DNA of 54,989 bases from Thermoanaerobaculia bacterium. GTDB taxonomy: Bacteria; Acidobacteriota; Thermoanaerobaculia; Gp7-AA8. Positions 17,692 through 28,021 of the stretch are shown piece by piece (within the stretch, counting starts at the first letter, position 1; each line of letters starts with the position of its first letter). Where the stretch lies: contig JADGNY010000029.1 of the NCBI GenBank assembly GCA_017883235.1, positions 1-54,989 of the forward strand, read 5' to 3'. The notes below the pieces were generated by a model. That model was not told the DNA's origin. It did no database searches and saw only the letters and a list, made by a program, of their open reading frames with translations. A program made the position numbers and the translations under genes.

Positions 17692-18072
17692 ATGAGAGAC
17701 CACATTCGCATACTCGGTTGGTGTTTCATCGTCTACAGCGCCATCATCGTCCTGGTCGGATTTGGGATCGGCAGCATCGTCATGTTCGGCGGCGCCATCT
17801 CGGGCGATCACGAGGCGATATTCATCACCAGCGCGGTCGGAGCGGCCATTGCCTGCTTCCTCATCGTCATTTCGCTCCCCGGGATGCTGGCTGGCATCGG
17901 TCTGCTGAAGCTGCGGCCATGGGGGCGTATCGTCGCCATCATCGTCGGCGTGCTTCACATCCTGAGCTTCCCGCTTGGGACGGCTCTCGGCGTTTACACG
18001 CTCTGGGTTCTGCTCAATGTGGAGACCGAGGCGCTGTTTCGTGGGCAGCAACAGGTCGCGGTAGCGGTGTAG
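17692..18072 (+). CDS. small membrane protein of unknown function
   Basis: The 126-residue protein has three or four hydrophobic segments: about residues 6-32 (ILGWCFIVYSAIIVLVGFGI), 44-68, 75-95 and 97-112. A short charged tail follows. ATG 17692 begins MRDHIRILGWCF; the open frame extends 35 codons upstream but would overlap the start of the divergent rhodanese gene. I recognise no specific family. It is divergent from the rhodanese gene and converges on the cytochrome gene, which ends only 2 bp away. Confidence 0.7.
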   Translation: MRDHIRILGWCFIVYSAIIVLVGFGIGSIVMFGGAISGDHEAIFITSAVGAAIACFLIVISLPGMLAGIGLLKLRPWGRIVAIIVGVLHILSFPLGTALGVYTLWVLLNVETEALFRGQQQVAVAV

Positions 18073-18074
18073 CG

Positions 18075-18427
<353 letters not shown>

Positions 18428-18431
<4 letters not shown>

Positions 18432-19561
18432 GCAGTCACCTCGACGTCGACGAAGTGCCAGGAGTTCTGAAGATATCCGCTCTGATTCCACGTCGCCTCG
18501 CGCGGTTGCACGTTTCCGCGGCTATCCGTCGCACGCGCGCAAAGACGCACGGTGCCTGAGCGCGAGGGCGTCCAGTGATGCGACCAAAGTCGCCAGGCAT
18601 ACGGGTCGTGACGCGGATCGAGCGACGTCTCCTGCCACGTCGCGCCGTCATCGTCGCTGATCTCGACTTTGGCGATGTCGGGCGCGCCGGAGAATGCGAA
18701 GCCGCGGATCTCGCAGGCATGTTTTGCTCTCGCTTTCGCGGGCGCGGTGGTGATGTTCGATTTCACGAACAACTCGGTCACCGGCGCCATCTCCTCCGGC
18801 TTGAACGCCACCCCGGGTGCGCCGGGCGTCAACGGATAGCGATACGCCGTCTCCATGTAAAAGCCCTTCTGCGCCTCCGCTTGCGGCGAGAGGCGGACGA
18901 GCCATTTCATCCAGTGATCGCCGGCCCAGCCCGGGACGATGAGACGGAGCGGCGCTCCGTGAGCGACCGGCAGCGGCTCACCGTTCATGGCAAAAGCGAG
19001 GATGCCGTCGGCAAGCACCTTCTCCAGCTCGACGCTGCGATGAAACGGGGGAACCTTCCCCGGCGGATCGTCGCTGCCGAATACGTGGAGATGTTTCGCT
19101 GACGGTTTCACGCCCGCGTGCTCGAGAACGTCGCGTACGCGCACCCCCGTCCAACGCGAATTGCCGACAGCCCCATAGCGCCACTGCACTCCCGGCAGGG
19201 GCGGAGAATAGAGTCCGCGCCCGTTCCCGGCGCACTGCAGAACGCACGTCGCTTCCGCGTGCGGGAGTTTTTTCAGCTCGGAAAGTGTAATGTCTCCCGA
19301 ACGGTCGACTTCGCCGTCGATCGTCAGTCTCCACTTCTTCGGGTTGGGCGTGCGCGGGATCCAGTGACTGCGGACGAAGAAAAGCTCGTTCGGGGTCACA
19401 TACTCGGTCAGTAGCGCAAGCGGTGTCTCCGCATTCACCGCATAGCCATTCATCTGCAGCATCGATTCACGGGCGCGAGGGGCCACGGCCTTTTGCGCCA
19501 CGAGCAACGGTGCAGCAGCGAGGAGAAGAAAACGTCTTCGATCGATCTCGTCGAACGGCAT
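18428..19561 (-). CDS. sulfite oxidase-family molybdoenzyme, SorA-like
   Basis: The 377-residue enzyme belongs to the sulfite oxidase family, with an oxidoreductase molybdopterin-binding domain and a C-terminal Mo-co dimerisation domain. It should oxidise sulfite to sulfate in the periplasm. Visible features are a twin-arginine signal (DRRRFLLLAAAPLL), Arg64 and His66 in FVRSHWIP, and the Mo-ligand cysteine Cys110 in VLQCAGNGR. The C-terminal domain includes IRGFAFSGAPDIAKVEIS and ends near HFVDVEVTA. It is followed directly by the cytochrome subunit. Close relatives can also act on other substrates, so SorA is the best but not the only reading. Confidence 0.9.
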
Positions 19562-19584
19562 ATCTAAAGTCTATCTCACGGCGA

Positions 19585-20448
19585 ATGAATAACTTGAACA
19601 CAACGAGCAAAGAACTGGTCCGGCTTTTGCCCTTGGGCGTTCCCATGACGCCGAAGATCTGCGCCACTGACTACGCCTGGACGTCTTCGCGGGACTTTCG
19701 CGAGATCTGCTCTTGCCAGGTCCACGCGCGCCGCGAACGTACGCTCTGGCGCCGAGCGTTGCGCGGTGCGAAACGGCGTGGTGTCGCGCTGCTCGTCACC
19801 GTGCCGCTGGCTTTCGGCGCGATCGGCATGGAAGCCATGAACATTTCACTCCCCGCATTTGCGCAGCAGGCGATCGAAATCAGCGGCGGAAGCCGTCCTT
19901 TTCGGATTTTCACGACGCGGAACGTTCGCGAGGCGTTTCTGAAGCCGCTGCAGGCGCCGGCTGCCTTCACGCTGGACGTGGCAAAAGAGGAGTTCTTCCG
20001 GACGCAAGTTCCGTACGGCTCGATCATTTATCGCGAAGCGGTGAAGAACGAGCTGCCGCCGGAGTTGATCGCCGCGGTCGTCGAATCCGAATCCGACTTC
20101 CGTCCACGTCTGGTCTCGAACAAGGACGCCCGTGGTCTGATGCAGATCGTCCCCGAGACCGCGCGACTCATGGGTTGTGACGATCCACTCGATCCGTATG
20201 CGAACATCGCCGCTGGAACCAGGTACCTGCGCTACCTGATGAACCGTTTCGGCGACGAGCGCGCCGCCCTGGCCGCCTATAACGCTGGGGAAGGAACAGT
20301 CGAACGTCTCGGTGGAGGGATTCCGCAGTACCCGGAAACGATTGACTACCTGCAGCGCGTCAGTACGCGCACACGCGAATACCGGCAGCGCGTCCAGAAA
20401 CGATACGCCGCCTCGATAGGCATGCAGGCATCGATCATCGCGCGGTAG
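19585..20448 (+). CDS. lytic transglycosylase (SLT domain)
   Basis: The 287-residue enzyme cleaves peptidoglycan glycan strands. Residues 66-92 form a hydrophobic export or anchor segment after a basic N-terminus. The SLT domain covers about 145-275, with catalytic Glu169 in [20 protein letters not shown] (184-193), GTRYLRYLM and [11 protein letters not shown] 19585 is chosen; ATG 19645 is a plausible shorter start. The frame is open further upstream but lies across the sorA start. Its 3' end overlaps the end of the convergent histidine kinase by 14 bp. Confidence 0.9.
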   Translation: MNNLNTTSKELVRLLPLGVPMTPKICATDYAWTSSRDFREICSCQVHARRERTLWRRALRGAKRRGVALLVTVPLAFGAIGMEAMNISLPAFAQQAIEISGGSRPFRIFTTRNVREAFLKPLQAPAAFTLDVAKEEFFRTQVPYGSIIYREAVKNELPPELIAAVVESESDFRPRLVSNKDARGLMQIVPETARLMGCDDPLDPYANIAAGTRYLRYLMNRFGDERAALAAYNAGEGTVERLGGGIPQYPETIDYLQRVSTRTREYRQRVQKRYAASIGMQASIIAR

Positions 20449-22408
20449 TCGTGGGCGTGGCCATGGCGGGCGTGTCGATCGCCACCGGGAGGGTGAAGGA
20501 GAACTTCGTCCCTTCTCCTGGCTCGCTCTGCACCCAGATCTGTCCGCCGTGCGACTCGACGATTCCTTTTGCGATCGGCAGACCGAGTCCCGCACCGAGG
20601 CGGGCGGTGCGCTTGGCTTGCCAGTAAGGATTGAAAATATCGCCGAGGTTCTCCTTCGGGACGCCGGGGCCGGTATCGGCAACGCTGATCACGACGCTAG
20701 AACCTCTCGACTCCGCGTGAAATGTGATCATGCCGCCTGTCGGCGTGAACTTCATGGCATTGCCGATGAGATTCGACAACACCTGCATCACGCGGTGCCC
20801 GTCGGCATAAACCGGCGGCACATCATCGACGTGATACTGCAGCGTGATGGAGCTCGTGGCCGCCTGTGACTTGAACAGCTCGTAAGTCTCCGCGAATAGT
20901 GTCCGGACGTCGATCGGCGCCCGCTCGATCGGCAATCGTTTCCCGCCTTCGAGACGTGTGACGTCGAGCAGGTCCTCGATCAGACGCTGCATCCGCTTGG
21001 CTGAGATGTCGATGATCTCCAGCTCCTCGCGATCCTCCGGCGCGATCCTCTCCGATGTCTGCAGCAGTGACGCCGCGAGCATCACCGCGTTGAGCGGACT
21101 GCGGAGGTCGTGCGAAACGATGGCCAGCACTTCCTCGCGTGCCTGAACGGCCTGCTGCGACTCCAGGTAGAGCCGGGCATTGTCGATCGAGAGAGAGCCG
21201 TGCCGGGAGAGCTCACTGAGAAGCGAGGCGTCCTCCTGCGTGAATGGCCTTGACTCCGCGGCCGCGGCGAGAATGACGCCAATCGTTTGACCACGGCTCA
21301 CGAGCGGTACGGCCAGCAGCGAGCGCTGCTTCGCGGTTGGGAAGCAGGCGTACGCCATCAGCGAAGACGCATTGCCGATGATCCGGGTCTCCCGTTTCTG
21401 AATCACCGACGGCAGCGGCTCGGGAACGTCGTGGACGACCTCTCCAACGTGAGCCGCAAGTTCACGCTCCCGCTCCATGTCGTGGTGCGCGACCGCGGCA
21501 CGGCGCAGCGAGCCATCCGATTCGGCGAGATCGATCACGCAGATCTCGGCGATGTTCGGTACGATCAGCCTTGCCAATGTGGCGATGGCTTGTTCGTAAT
21601 CGAGAGATGCCGCCAGTTCCTGCCCGGCTGTCGCCAGAAACGCCGCCCGGCGCTCCTCGCGCTCGGCCGCGGCGCGTGCACGTTGCGCGTCCGCTGCGTC
21701 GTGCTCCGCCTCATGCCGTTGCGCCATCGCCTCGCGCGCGAGGAGGCGCATCTGCCGGCCGAGACCAGCCACCAGTAGCGCCGAGGTCAGAGCGAGAAGT
21801 GTGAGGATGATCTCCAGCGACGCGCTCAACTTCTCCGCATCCCGGATCTTCGTCCGGCGGTCGTCGATCGCTTCCTGGATCGAGACCTCCAATTCAGCGG
21901 CTGCGACCAATGCTTCGTCGTACGACGGATGTTTTTCAAACAGGCGGGCCAGGAAGACTTCGGCCGGCATGTGCCGCGAGAGGAACTCGTTCGAGGCGAC
22001 GTCCGCATGCCATTCGCTTGTCTCCTTGTTCAGCGCTCTGAGCTTGTCTCTCACCTCCGGGCCGAGCTCGGGGCCGAGCACGCGCAGACGGGCGTATTCG
22101 CTGCGCTGGTCCTGAACAAGAGCGTTGTACTTGCCGCGATATTGACCCTGCTCGGTGACCTGCCAGGCGATCACCGCGTCGAGCTCCGTCGAGAGGTCCG
22201 ACTCGATCTTGTTTGCCGCGATGCGAGAGGGCTCCGCCACCTGGGTGATCTCGCGCCGCATCTGGGCCGTGTGCGAGCCAAAGACGACCGGCAACAGGGC
22301 CAGGGTAAGCAAAGACACGATGATGAAGACAACAGGGACGACCGTCGTCCACGTGCTGTCAGGACCTACGCGCCAGATACTTCGCCGCTCAGGGATGCGT
22401 TCGTTCAC
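20435..22408 (-). CDS. membrane sensor histidine kinase with GAF domain
   Basis: The 657-residue protein has two membrane segments (about 22-44 and 197-218) around a helical periplasmic region (CHASE3-like), then a coiled-coil stretch, a GAF domain (about 255-405), HisKA with phospho-acceptor His433 in [11 protein letters not shown], and HATPase ([31 protein letters not shown]). It should autophosphorylate in response to an unknown signal. No response regulator is adjacent, so it is an orphan kinase in this window. Start ATG 22408 follows GGAGGATC. It is divergent from the PilZ gene. Confidence 0.93.
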   Translation of the reverse strand: MNERIPERRSIWRVGPDSTWTTVVPVVFIIVSLLTLALLPVVFGSHTAQMRREITQVAEPSRIAANKIESDLSTELDAVIAWQVTEQGQYRGKYNALVQDQRSEYARLRVLGPELGPEVRDKLRALNKETSEWHADVASNEFLSRHMPAEVFLARLFEKHPSYDEALVAAAELEVSIQEAIDDRRTKIRDAEKLSASLEIILTLLALTSALLVAGLGRQMRLLAREAMAQRHEAEHDAADAQRARAAAEREERRAAFLATAGQELAASLDYEQAIATLARLIVPNIAEICVIDLAESDGSLRRAAVAHHDMERERELAAHVGEVVHDVPEPLPSVIQKRETRIIGNASSLMAYACFPTAKQRSLLAVPLVSRGQTIGVILAAAAESRPFTQEDASLLSELSRHGSLSIDNARLYLESQQAVQAREEVLAIVSHDLRSPLNAVMLAASLLQTSERIAPEDREELEIIDISAKRMQRLIEDLLDVTRLEGGKRLPIERAPIDVRTLFAETYELFKSQAATSSITLQYHVDDVPPVYADGHRVMQVLSNLIGNAMKFTPTGGMITFHAESRGSSVVISVADTGPGVPKENLGDIFNPYWQAKRTARLGAGLGLPIAKGIVESHGGQIWVQSEPGEGTKFSFTLPVAIDTPAMATPTTTAR

Positions 22409-22467
22409 GATCCTCCTTGGACGCAGGCCTGAAAATGCAGCAATATGCTTGCCTTCGCTTTCGCCCT

Positions 22468-23112
22468 ATGCTCAAGCACGATCGCAGAATTTTCCAGCGC
22501 CTCCGCCTGGCCCGCCCGATTCTGGGGCTTCTCGATGGGCAGAACGCGCTCATTCTCGATCTCGGGGTGGCCGGCGCTTTCGTCGAGCACTACGGTATTA
22601 CGACGCACAACGCACGGTTACGGTTGCAATTTCGCTGGCACACGGAGAACATCGAGTTCGTTTGCGAGGTGGCGCGAACGCAAGTAGTCCGGCGTTCGGC
22701 CACGAATGCCCTCTCGCATACGGGGGTGCGCTTCGTCGAGCCGGTCGCCGATTCCGAGGCCCGGCTGCACGATTTGATGGCCACATTTGTCGGAAACCTG
22801 CTGGCGTCGCAGAAGGCAAACGCAAACGGTATTGGTCACGTCGGCGACGATCTGCCGCTGACAGAAGTCGGGGGTGCACGCCGCGCCCGCGTTCGGGGGC
22901 TGGTGAGCTATCGGCTGCGAGCAGATGGAACGTGGCGGCGGTCTTCGACGACCGACCCGAGACAGCCGGACGACGGTTTCACCGTCGCCGCATATGAATA
23001 CGAAGCCGATCTCGAAGTCCTCTGCCTTGCCTACGAGAAAGCCGACGAGGAAGGGCGGCGGATGATCCGGCTGGTGTCGGAGCTGAGCGTGCGGACGGTG
23101 ACCCTTCGTTGA
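22468..23112 (+). CDS. PilZ-like domain protein
   Basis: The 214-residue protein begins MLKHDRRIFQRLRLARPILG. Its first 110 residues resemble a PilZ domain, with an RxxxR-like cluster (RRIFQRLRL) and a DLGVAGAFVEH motif at the place of the canonical D/NxSxxG. PilZ domains often bind cyclic di-GMP. The Ser is replaced by Val here, so binding is uncertain. The C-terminal 80 residues have no recognised motif. The start at 22468 is preferred over an upstream in-frame ATG because PilZ similarity begins here. The TGA overlaps the TTG start of the next gene. Confidence 0.65.
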   Translation: MLKHDRRIFQRLRLARPILGLLDGQNALILDLGVAGAFVEHYGITTHNARLRLQFRWHTENIEFVCEVARTQVVRRSATNALSHTGVRFVEPVADSEARLHDLMATFVGNLLASQKANANGIGHVGDDLPLTEVGGARRARVRGLVSYRLRADGTWRRSSTTDPRQPDDGFTVAAYEYEADLEVLCLAYEKADEEGRRMIRLVSELSVRTVTLR

Positions 23113-23336
23113 TCGTCATCGATCCCGAGTTCCGCGACATCCTGCTGCGGGTAGTGCTCGTCGGCGGCACGATCATCGCCATCGGGGCGACGGGTTTGTA
23201 CTTCGCATTTCGCGCTTTTGCCCCCTCCGCGAAGGAGGGACGCGACTTTCGCGCCGTCGTCGCCATCATTGCCGTGCTCGCCGTCGTGATGGTGGGGTGT
23301 TTCGTCCTGCTGATCTTCTCGTATTCGCGACGATGA
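23109..23336 (+). CDS. small two-helix membrane protein
   Basis: The 75-residue frame starts with TTG inside the stop codon of the PilZ-like gene, indicating coupled translation. It has two hydrophobic segments (about 12-36 and 47-71) around a short charged loop (APSAKEGRDFR) and ends SYSRR. No family is recognised. Its last 71 bp overlap the 3' end of the convergent CoA-transferase gene, so one of the two ends may be misjudged. Confidence 0.6.
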   Translation: MIVIDPEFRDILLRVVLVGGTIIAIGATGLYFAFRAFAPSAKEGRDFRAVVAIIAVLAVVMVGCFVLLIFSYSRR

Positions 23337-24477
23337 CGCCCAGTTCCTGCAAAACCGCGGCGGTGTGTTCGCCAAGCGCCGGCGGCGGCGAGCCGATCGC
23401 GCGCCGCTGACCATCGATGCGCACCGGGTTGCGCACGGCGTCGTATGCGCCGATCCCGGCGTGCTTCACCGTCTCGACGAGCGCGCGCGCGGCGGGGGTG
23501 CGAAGCGCCTCGCGTACGCCGCGGACGAGCGACGCCGGAATGGACGCGCGCCGGCAGCGTCCCACCCATTGGGACGCGGTCCGGTTGCGGAACTCCGTTT
23601 CCAGAATCGCCACGAGCACTCCGCGATGGTTCACCCGTTGCGAATTCGTGGCGAAGCGTTTGTCCTGCGCCAGCTCCGGCCGCCGCAGCACGCGTTCGCA
23701 TAGCTGCACGAAGTGCTGGTCTGTGCCGGCGCCGATCGCAAAGGGACGATCGCTCGCGTGAAACACCTGGTAGGGGACGATCGACGGATGGGCGTTGCCG
23801 TACCGCCCGGCCTCTCTGCCGGTTACAAGCACGTTCTGCGCGACATTGGCGAGTGAGGCGATCGCGGCGCTGAAGAGCGAGATCTCGAGCGCCGCCCCTT
23901 CGCCCGACTTTTCACGCCAGCGAAGGGCCGCGCAGATTGCGCCGAAGGCATAGTGCGCGGTCAGCACGTCGGCGAGCGCCACACCGATCTTCATCGGTTC
24001 GCCGTCCGCTTCGCCAGTGATGGACATCAACCCCGATCCGGCTTGCGCGAGAAGGTCGTAGCCGGGTGTATCGGCGTCGTCGGTGTCGCTGTCGAAGCCG
24101 GCGATCGTGCAATGGATGATGCGCGGGTTGATCGAGCGCGGAGCAAAGTGCAGCGATTCTTTCTGCGCCGGCAGAAAGTTGTCGACGACGACATCGGCCC
24201 TTGCGATCAGCCGACTCGCGGCCTCGGCACCCTCATCCGACTTCAGGTCCAGCGTCACTGACTCTTTGTTGCGATTGATCGAAAGAAAGTACGCGCTGAC
24301 ATCGCCGACGAACGGAGGACCCCAACGCCGCGTCTCGTCCCCACGCTCCGGCTCCTCGACCTTGATGACGCGCGCTCCCCAATCGCCGAGGAACTGTGTA
24401 GCCAGCGGACCGGCTAAAATGCGTGAGAAGTCGGCGACCAGGATGCCGTCCAGCGGAAGCGTTGTTTTGCGGCGCAT
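23266..24477 (-). CDS. family III (CaiB/BaiF) CoA-transferase
   Basis: The 403-residue protein belongs to the family that moves CoA between organic acids through an aspartyl thioester. The opening LDGILVADFSRILAGPLATQ, WGARVIKVEEPERGD, and GYDLLAQAGSG with its catalytic Asp are all present, as is NPRIIHCTIAGF. The substrate cannot be told from sequence. Family similarity fades after LGEHTAAVLQELG; the last 22 residues (rich in Arg and Ser) extend over the convergent small membrane gene. It follows the helicase gene on the same strand after a 60-bp gap. Confidence 0.92.
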   Translation of the reverse strand: MRRKTTLPLDGILVADFSRILAGPLATQFLGDWGARVIKVEEPERGDETRRWGPPFVGDVSAYFLSINRNKESVTLDLKSDEGAEAASRLIARADVVVDNFLPAQKESLHFAPRSINPRIIHCTIAGFDSDTDDADTPGYDLLAQAGSGLMSITGEADGEPMKIGVALADVLTAHYAFGAICAALRWREKSGEGAALEISLFSAAIASLANVAQNVLVTGREAGRYGNAHPSIVPYQVFHASDRPFAIGAGTDQHFVQLCERVLRRPELAQDKRFATNSQRVNHRGVLVAILETEFRNRTASQWVGRCRRASIPASLVRGVREALRTPAARALVETVKHAGIGAYDAVRNPVRIDGQRRAIGSPPPALGEHTAAVLQELGVIVANTRRSAGRNTPPSRRRARQ

Positions 24478-24504
24478 TGCGGCGATGCTACGTCAAACCC
24501 CGGT

Positions 24505-24530
24505 CATTCCGAGCCGTTGAGCTCGGAATG
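24505..24530. repeat. small inverted repeat with dispersed CATTCCGAG word
   Basis: CATTCCGAG (24505-24513) and CTCGGAATG (24522-24530) form a 9-bp stem between the helicase and CoA-transferase genes. The word also occurs at 12514-12525, 40711-40722 and, with one change, at 38538-38549. There is no T-tract. Confidence 0.6.
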
Positions 24531-24537
24531 GCAAAGA

Positions 24538-26889
24538 TCAGATCCGAATCAACTTCGCGTACTTGGCGATGAACTTCTTCGAGCCGATGCGGTCGAAGTA
24601 GACCGTCAGTTTGGCGTCGGGGCCGGAGCCTTCCATCGTCAGAATCGTCCCATCGCCGAACTGTTCGTGGCGGACGCGCTGGCCTCGTTTGAGGACCGCA
24701 GGTGCTCCCGGTTGCGTAGCCGGGCGAAGGGCGGCGGGATCGAGTTGTACGGGCGACTCCTTGAAGAACGACAGCACCCCGTTGACAGAATCGTTTTTCC
24801 GCGGCTGGGGAGAAGGAGGGGGAGCTGCCGCGCGATGAGGCGGCGCGGAAGGACGTGCGTACGACGGCTGGCGGCGCGGCTCGCCAGAGTAGCGGTCGTA
24901 CTGGTCAACCGACCTGCCGAGCGGCCGTTCACGCCACGACGGCCTCTCGGGCACATAGCGCGCGCGCGCCATGCGCACTTCCTCACGTACGGCCTCCGGA
25001 ATCTCGGTGATGAACGGCGAGGGACTCTGCTCGCGGAACTGGCCGTGCAGGCGGCGCTCCAGGCAGTGCACGCACCAGAGCTGCTCGCGGGCCCGGGTCA
25101 TGCCGACGTAGCAGAGGCGCCGCTCTTCCTCGAGATCTTCGTTCGACTCCTTCGACTGCGAGTGAGGAAGGATGCCTTCTTCCATCCCTGTGAGAAAGAC
25201 GACCTTGAACTCCAGCCCTTTTGCGGCGTGCAGCGTCATCAGCGTCACGCCCTTCTGCGATTCGTATTTGTCGAGATCCGACATCAGCGTCAGCGAGTCG
25301 AGGTAGTCGCCTAGGGTCGCACCCGAGTTCTGCTCCGAATACTCGCGCGCGGAGTTCATCATTTCGTCGATGTTCTGCAGACGGGATTCGTCCTGCACGT
25401 CGCGCGATTCCTGCAACATCCGCCGGTAGCCGGTACGCAGGAGCAGGTAGTCGTACAACTCCGGCAGCGGATTGCTTGACGCGCGCTGCAGGTCGTGAAC
25501 GATCTCCCGAAATTCTTTAACCGCCTTCGAGGCTCGCGGCGGCAGAAAGTGGAGATCGCCTTCGATGACCGTCCAGAGCGTCACGTTCTGTGCCGTGGCC
25601 TGATCGTTCAGCGCCTTCGTCGTCGTATCACCGATGCCGCGCGATGGAACGTTGATGACGCGCTCGATCGAGGGAGTGTCGTGGGGACGGATGGCCAGAC
25701 GAAGGAACGACAGAACATCCTTGATCTCGGCACGCTCATAAAACTTCACGCCGCCGACGACCGAATAGGGGATATTGCCGCGCAGCAGCTCCTCTTCAAA
25801 AGGCCGCGACTGTGCGTTGGTCCGAAAAAGGATGGCGTAGTCCGACAGCTTGTATCGGGACCGTCCGCTGTTGATCTTGTCGATGACAAACGTCGCCTCT
25901 TCGCGCTCGTTGCTGCATGTCACGACACGCACGGGCTCACCGCTGCCGGAGTCGGTGAAGAGCGTCTTTCCCTTGCGGGCGATGTTGTTTGCGACGACAC
26001 CGGTGGCAGCGTCGAGGATGTTGCCGGTCGACCGATAGTTTTGTTCGAGCTTGATGATCCGCGCTCCCGGGAAGTCCCGCTCGAAGTTGAGGATGTTGTT
26101 GATATCAGCGCCGCGAAAGCGATAAATCGACTGATCTTCATCGCCGACGGCGATGATGTTCTGCCGCTTGCCGGCCAGCGCTTTGATGAGCATGTACTGC
26201 GCGCGGTTGGTATCCTGATATTCGTCGATCAGGAGATGATGGAATCGTGAATGGATCTCCTCGGCGATATCCTCGTTCTTCTCGATGAGCGCCACGTAGT
26301 TGCCGATGAGGTCATCGAAATCCATGGCGTCGTACTCTTTGAGTCGGCGCTGATACATCCGGTAGACCTCGGAAACACGCGATCCGAAGAAGTCGAGGTT
26401 CCCCTTCTCGTATTCAGCCGGTCCGATCAGCTCGTTCTTGGCATTCGAGATCCGCGTCAGGATCGACCGGGGAGGAAACGCTTCGTCGTTCATCTGCAGT
26501 TCGCGCATGCAGCGGCGGACGAGCGTGAGCTGGTCGGAGGTGTCGTAGACGGCGAACGACTTCGTGTATCCGAGGCGGTCGGCGTATCGGCGCAACATAC
26601 GGAGTGACGTCGAGTGGAAGGTGCCGATCCAGAGGCTTCCATGCGCCCGTGCGCCGCTGCCGGGAACGAGGTGGCCGACGCGGCTGACCATCTCGCTAGC
26701 CGCTTTGTTTGTAAACGTTACGGCCAGGATGTTTGTCGGATGCACACCGAGCTCGCCGATCAGCCAGGCGATGCGATACGTGATCACGCGCGTCTTCCCG
26801 GACCCGGCCCCGGCCAGGACGAGCAGCGGCCCTTCGCCGTGAGTCACGGCATCGCGCTGCTGAGGATTGAGTCCGGTAAGGTCGATCAT
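24538..26889 (-). CDS. UvrD/PcrA-type ATP-dependent DNA helicase
   Basis: The 783-residue SF1A 3'-5' helicase acts in DNA repair and in clearing replication obstacles. Motifs appear in order: Q-motif LNPQQRDAV, Walker A AGAGSGKT (26-33), Ia TFTNKAA, Walker B LLIDEYQDTN, GDEDQSIYRFRGA, YRSTGNI, LMTLHAAKGLEF, and the VGMTRAREQL motif VI. The C-terminus has a linker (700-730, proline- and arginine-rich) and the Tudor-like end typical of PcrA, GQRVRHEQFGDGTILTMEG. PcrA and UvrD cannot be separated by eye. Start ATG 26889. Confidence 0.95.
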   Translation of the reverse strand: MIDLTGLNPQQRDAVTHGEGPLLVLAGAGSGKTRVITYRIAWLIGELGVHPTNILAVTFTNKAASEMVSRVGHLVPGSGARAHGSLWIGTFHSTSLRMLRRYADRLGYTKSFAVYDTSDQLTLVRRCMRELQMNDEAFPPRSILTRISNAKNELIGPAEYEKGNLDFFGSRVSEVYRMYQRRLKEYDAMDFDDLIGNYVALIEKNEDIAEEIHSRFHHLLIDEYQDTNRAQYMLIKALAGKRQNIIAVGDEDQSIYRFRGADINNILNFERDFPGARIIKLEQNYRSTGNILDAATGVVANNIARKGKTLFTDSGSGEPVRVVTCSNEREEATFVIDKINSGRSRYKLSDYAILFRTNAQSRPFEEELLRGNIPYSVVGGVKFYERAEIKDVLSFLRLAIRPHDTPSIERVINVPSRGIGDTTTKALNDQATAQNVTLWTVIEGDLHFLPPRASKAVKEFREIVHDLQRASSNPLPELYDYLLLRTGYRRMLQESRDVQDESRLQNIDEMMNSAREYSEQNSGATLGDYLDSLTLMSDLDKYESQKGVTLMTLHAAKGLEFKVVFLTGMEEGILPHSQSKESNEDLEEERRLCYVGMTRAREQLWCVHCLERRLHGQFREQSPSPFITEIPEAVREEVRMARARYVPERPSWRERPLGRSVDQYDRYSGEPRRQPSYARPSAPPHRAAAPPPSPQPRKNDSVNGVLSFFKESPVQLDPAALRPATQPGAPAVLKRGQRVRHEQFGDGTILTMEGSGPDAKLTVYFDRIGSKKFIAKYAKLIRI

Positions 26890-27040
26890 TCGGGCGCATG
26901 GTAACAGCCGTTTTCCGATGCGAAATCCAGGAGCCCTTGAGGCTTGTTATGTCGGCCGGACATCGATTTGTACTACACTTTGCGGGTTCGTCAACGCGGG
27001 AATCAGGGGCCGCTGCGGCAACCACTTCGGAGGTTACTAA

Positions 27041-27226
27041 ATGTTAGGTGGTCTGGGATTTCCTGAGCTCCTCCTCATCCTCATCATCGTCATCGTCATT
27101 TTCGGCGCGGGGAAACTCCCGCAGCTCGGCAAGGGCCTCGGTGAGGGCATCTCCAACTTCCGCGACGGTCTGAAGGGTCGCGAGGAAAAGAAGCCGGAAC
27201 CTCTGGAAGAGAAGAAGAACGCGTAA
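27041..27226 (+). CDS. tatA: Sec-independent protein translocase TatA/E
   Basis: The 61-residue subunit of the twin-arginine pore has an N-terminal membrane helix ([21 protein letters not shown]), the [17 protein letters not shown] hinge and amphipathic helix, and a charged tail ([12 protein letters not shown]). TatB and TatC are not in the window. A Tat signal is present on the SorA-like enzyme at 19561, a likely client. GGAGG precedes the ATG. Confidence 0.96.
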   Translation: MLGGLGFPELLLILIIVIVIFGAGKLPQLGKGLGEGISNFRDGLKGREEKKPEPLEEKKNA

Positions 27227-27247
27227 TCCGCGCTCTGGGGTTCTCCT

Positions 27248-28021
27248 GTGCCATTGACGCCGGAACCTACAGCACCGCTGTATCAGACGGAAATCTCCCA
27301 GATGCCTCTTGCCGAGGTGCTGGTGAAGATCCATCGGTACCGGGCGCCCGGCCGCGTCGATTGCAAGCGCGGCGACGAGGTGAAGCGCATCTATCTCGAT
27401 CACGGCCAGATCGTTTTCGCCACAACCAACCAGCTCGGCGAATCACTCGGCGACAAACTCCTGCGCGAAGGACGCATCACCCGCCGCCAATACGAGGAGA
27501 GCCTCACGCGCGCACGCGAGAGCGGCAACCGTCACGGGACCACGCTGGTGGAGATGAAAATCCTCTCGCCGCGAGATCTTTTCGTCGCCGTCCACGAACA
27601 GATCGAGGAGATCATCTGGCCGATCTTCGGCTGGGACGCGGGGACGGTCAGCTTCACCGCCGGCCGCGACAAGAAGCAGGAGTTCATCAAAGTCGATGTC
27701 CCCGTTCCCATGGCTATCCTCCGCGGCGTCCGGCATGTTGCGGATGCCCGGTCGCTCGTCGCACGCCTCGGCACGAAGACGACGCTTTTCGCGCGCGCGG
27801 CCGGGCACACCGAGGGATTGGTACTTGACGCTGACGAACAGCACCTGCTCGATGCCGTCGATGGCCGCCGGGTGCTGTATGAGTTGGTGAACACGCCGCC
27901 TCTGGCCGCGTCCGACAATGCGCGCATCCTTTACGCCTTCTTCGCCCTCGGCCTGATCGTCCCGCGCGAGCCGCGGCAGATCAAGGTGCAGCTCAAGACC
28001 GACGGCGGAAAGTACGCGTGA
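27248..28021 (+). CDS. DUF4388-domain protein
   Basis: The 257-residue cytoplasmic protein starts with GTG. The first 150 residues match the DUF4388 pattern (ISQMPLAEVLVKIHRYRAPG, RIYLDHGQIVFATTNQLGES, LGDKLLREGRITRRQYEESL), found in gliding- and signalling-associated proteins of Acidobacteriota and myxobacteria. The C-terminal part (165-257) is helical and unassigned. The last codons overlap the GTG of rfbD (GTGA). Confidence 0.85.
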   Translation: MPLTPEPTAPLYQTEISQMPLAEVLVKIHRYRAPGRVDCKRGDEVKRIYLDHGQIVFATTNQLGESLGDKLLREGRITRRQYEESLTRARESGNRHGTTLVEMKILSPRDLFVAVHEQIEEIIWPIFGWDAGTVSFTAGRDKKQEFIKVDVPVPMAILRGVRHVADARSLVARLGTKTTLFARAAGHTEGLVLDADEQHLLDAVDGRRVLYELVNTPPLAASDNARILYAFFALGLIVPREPRQIKVQLKTDGGKYA

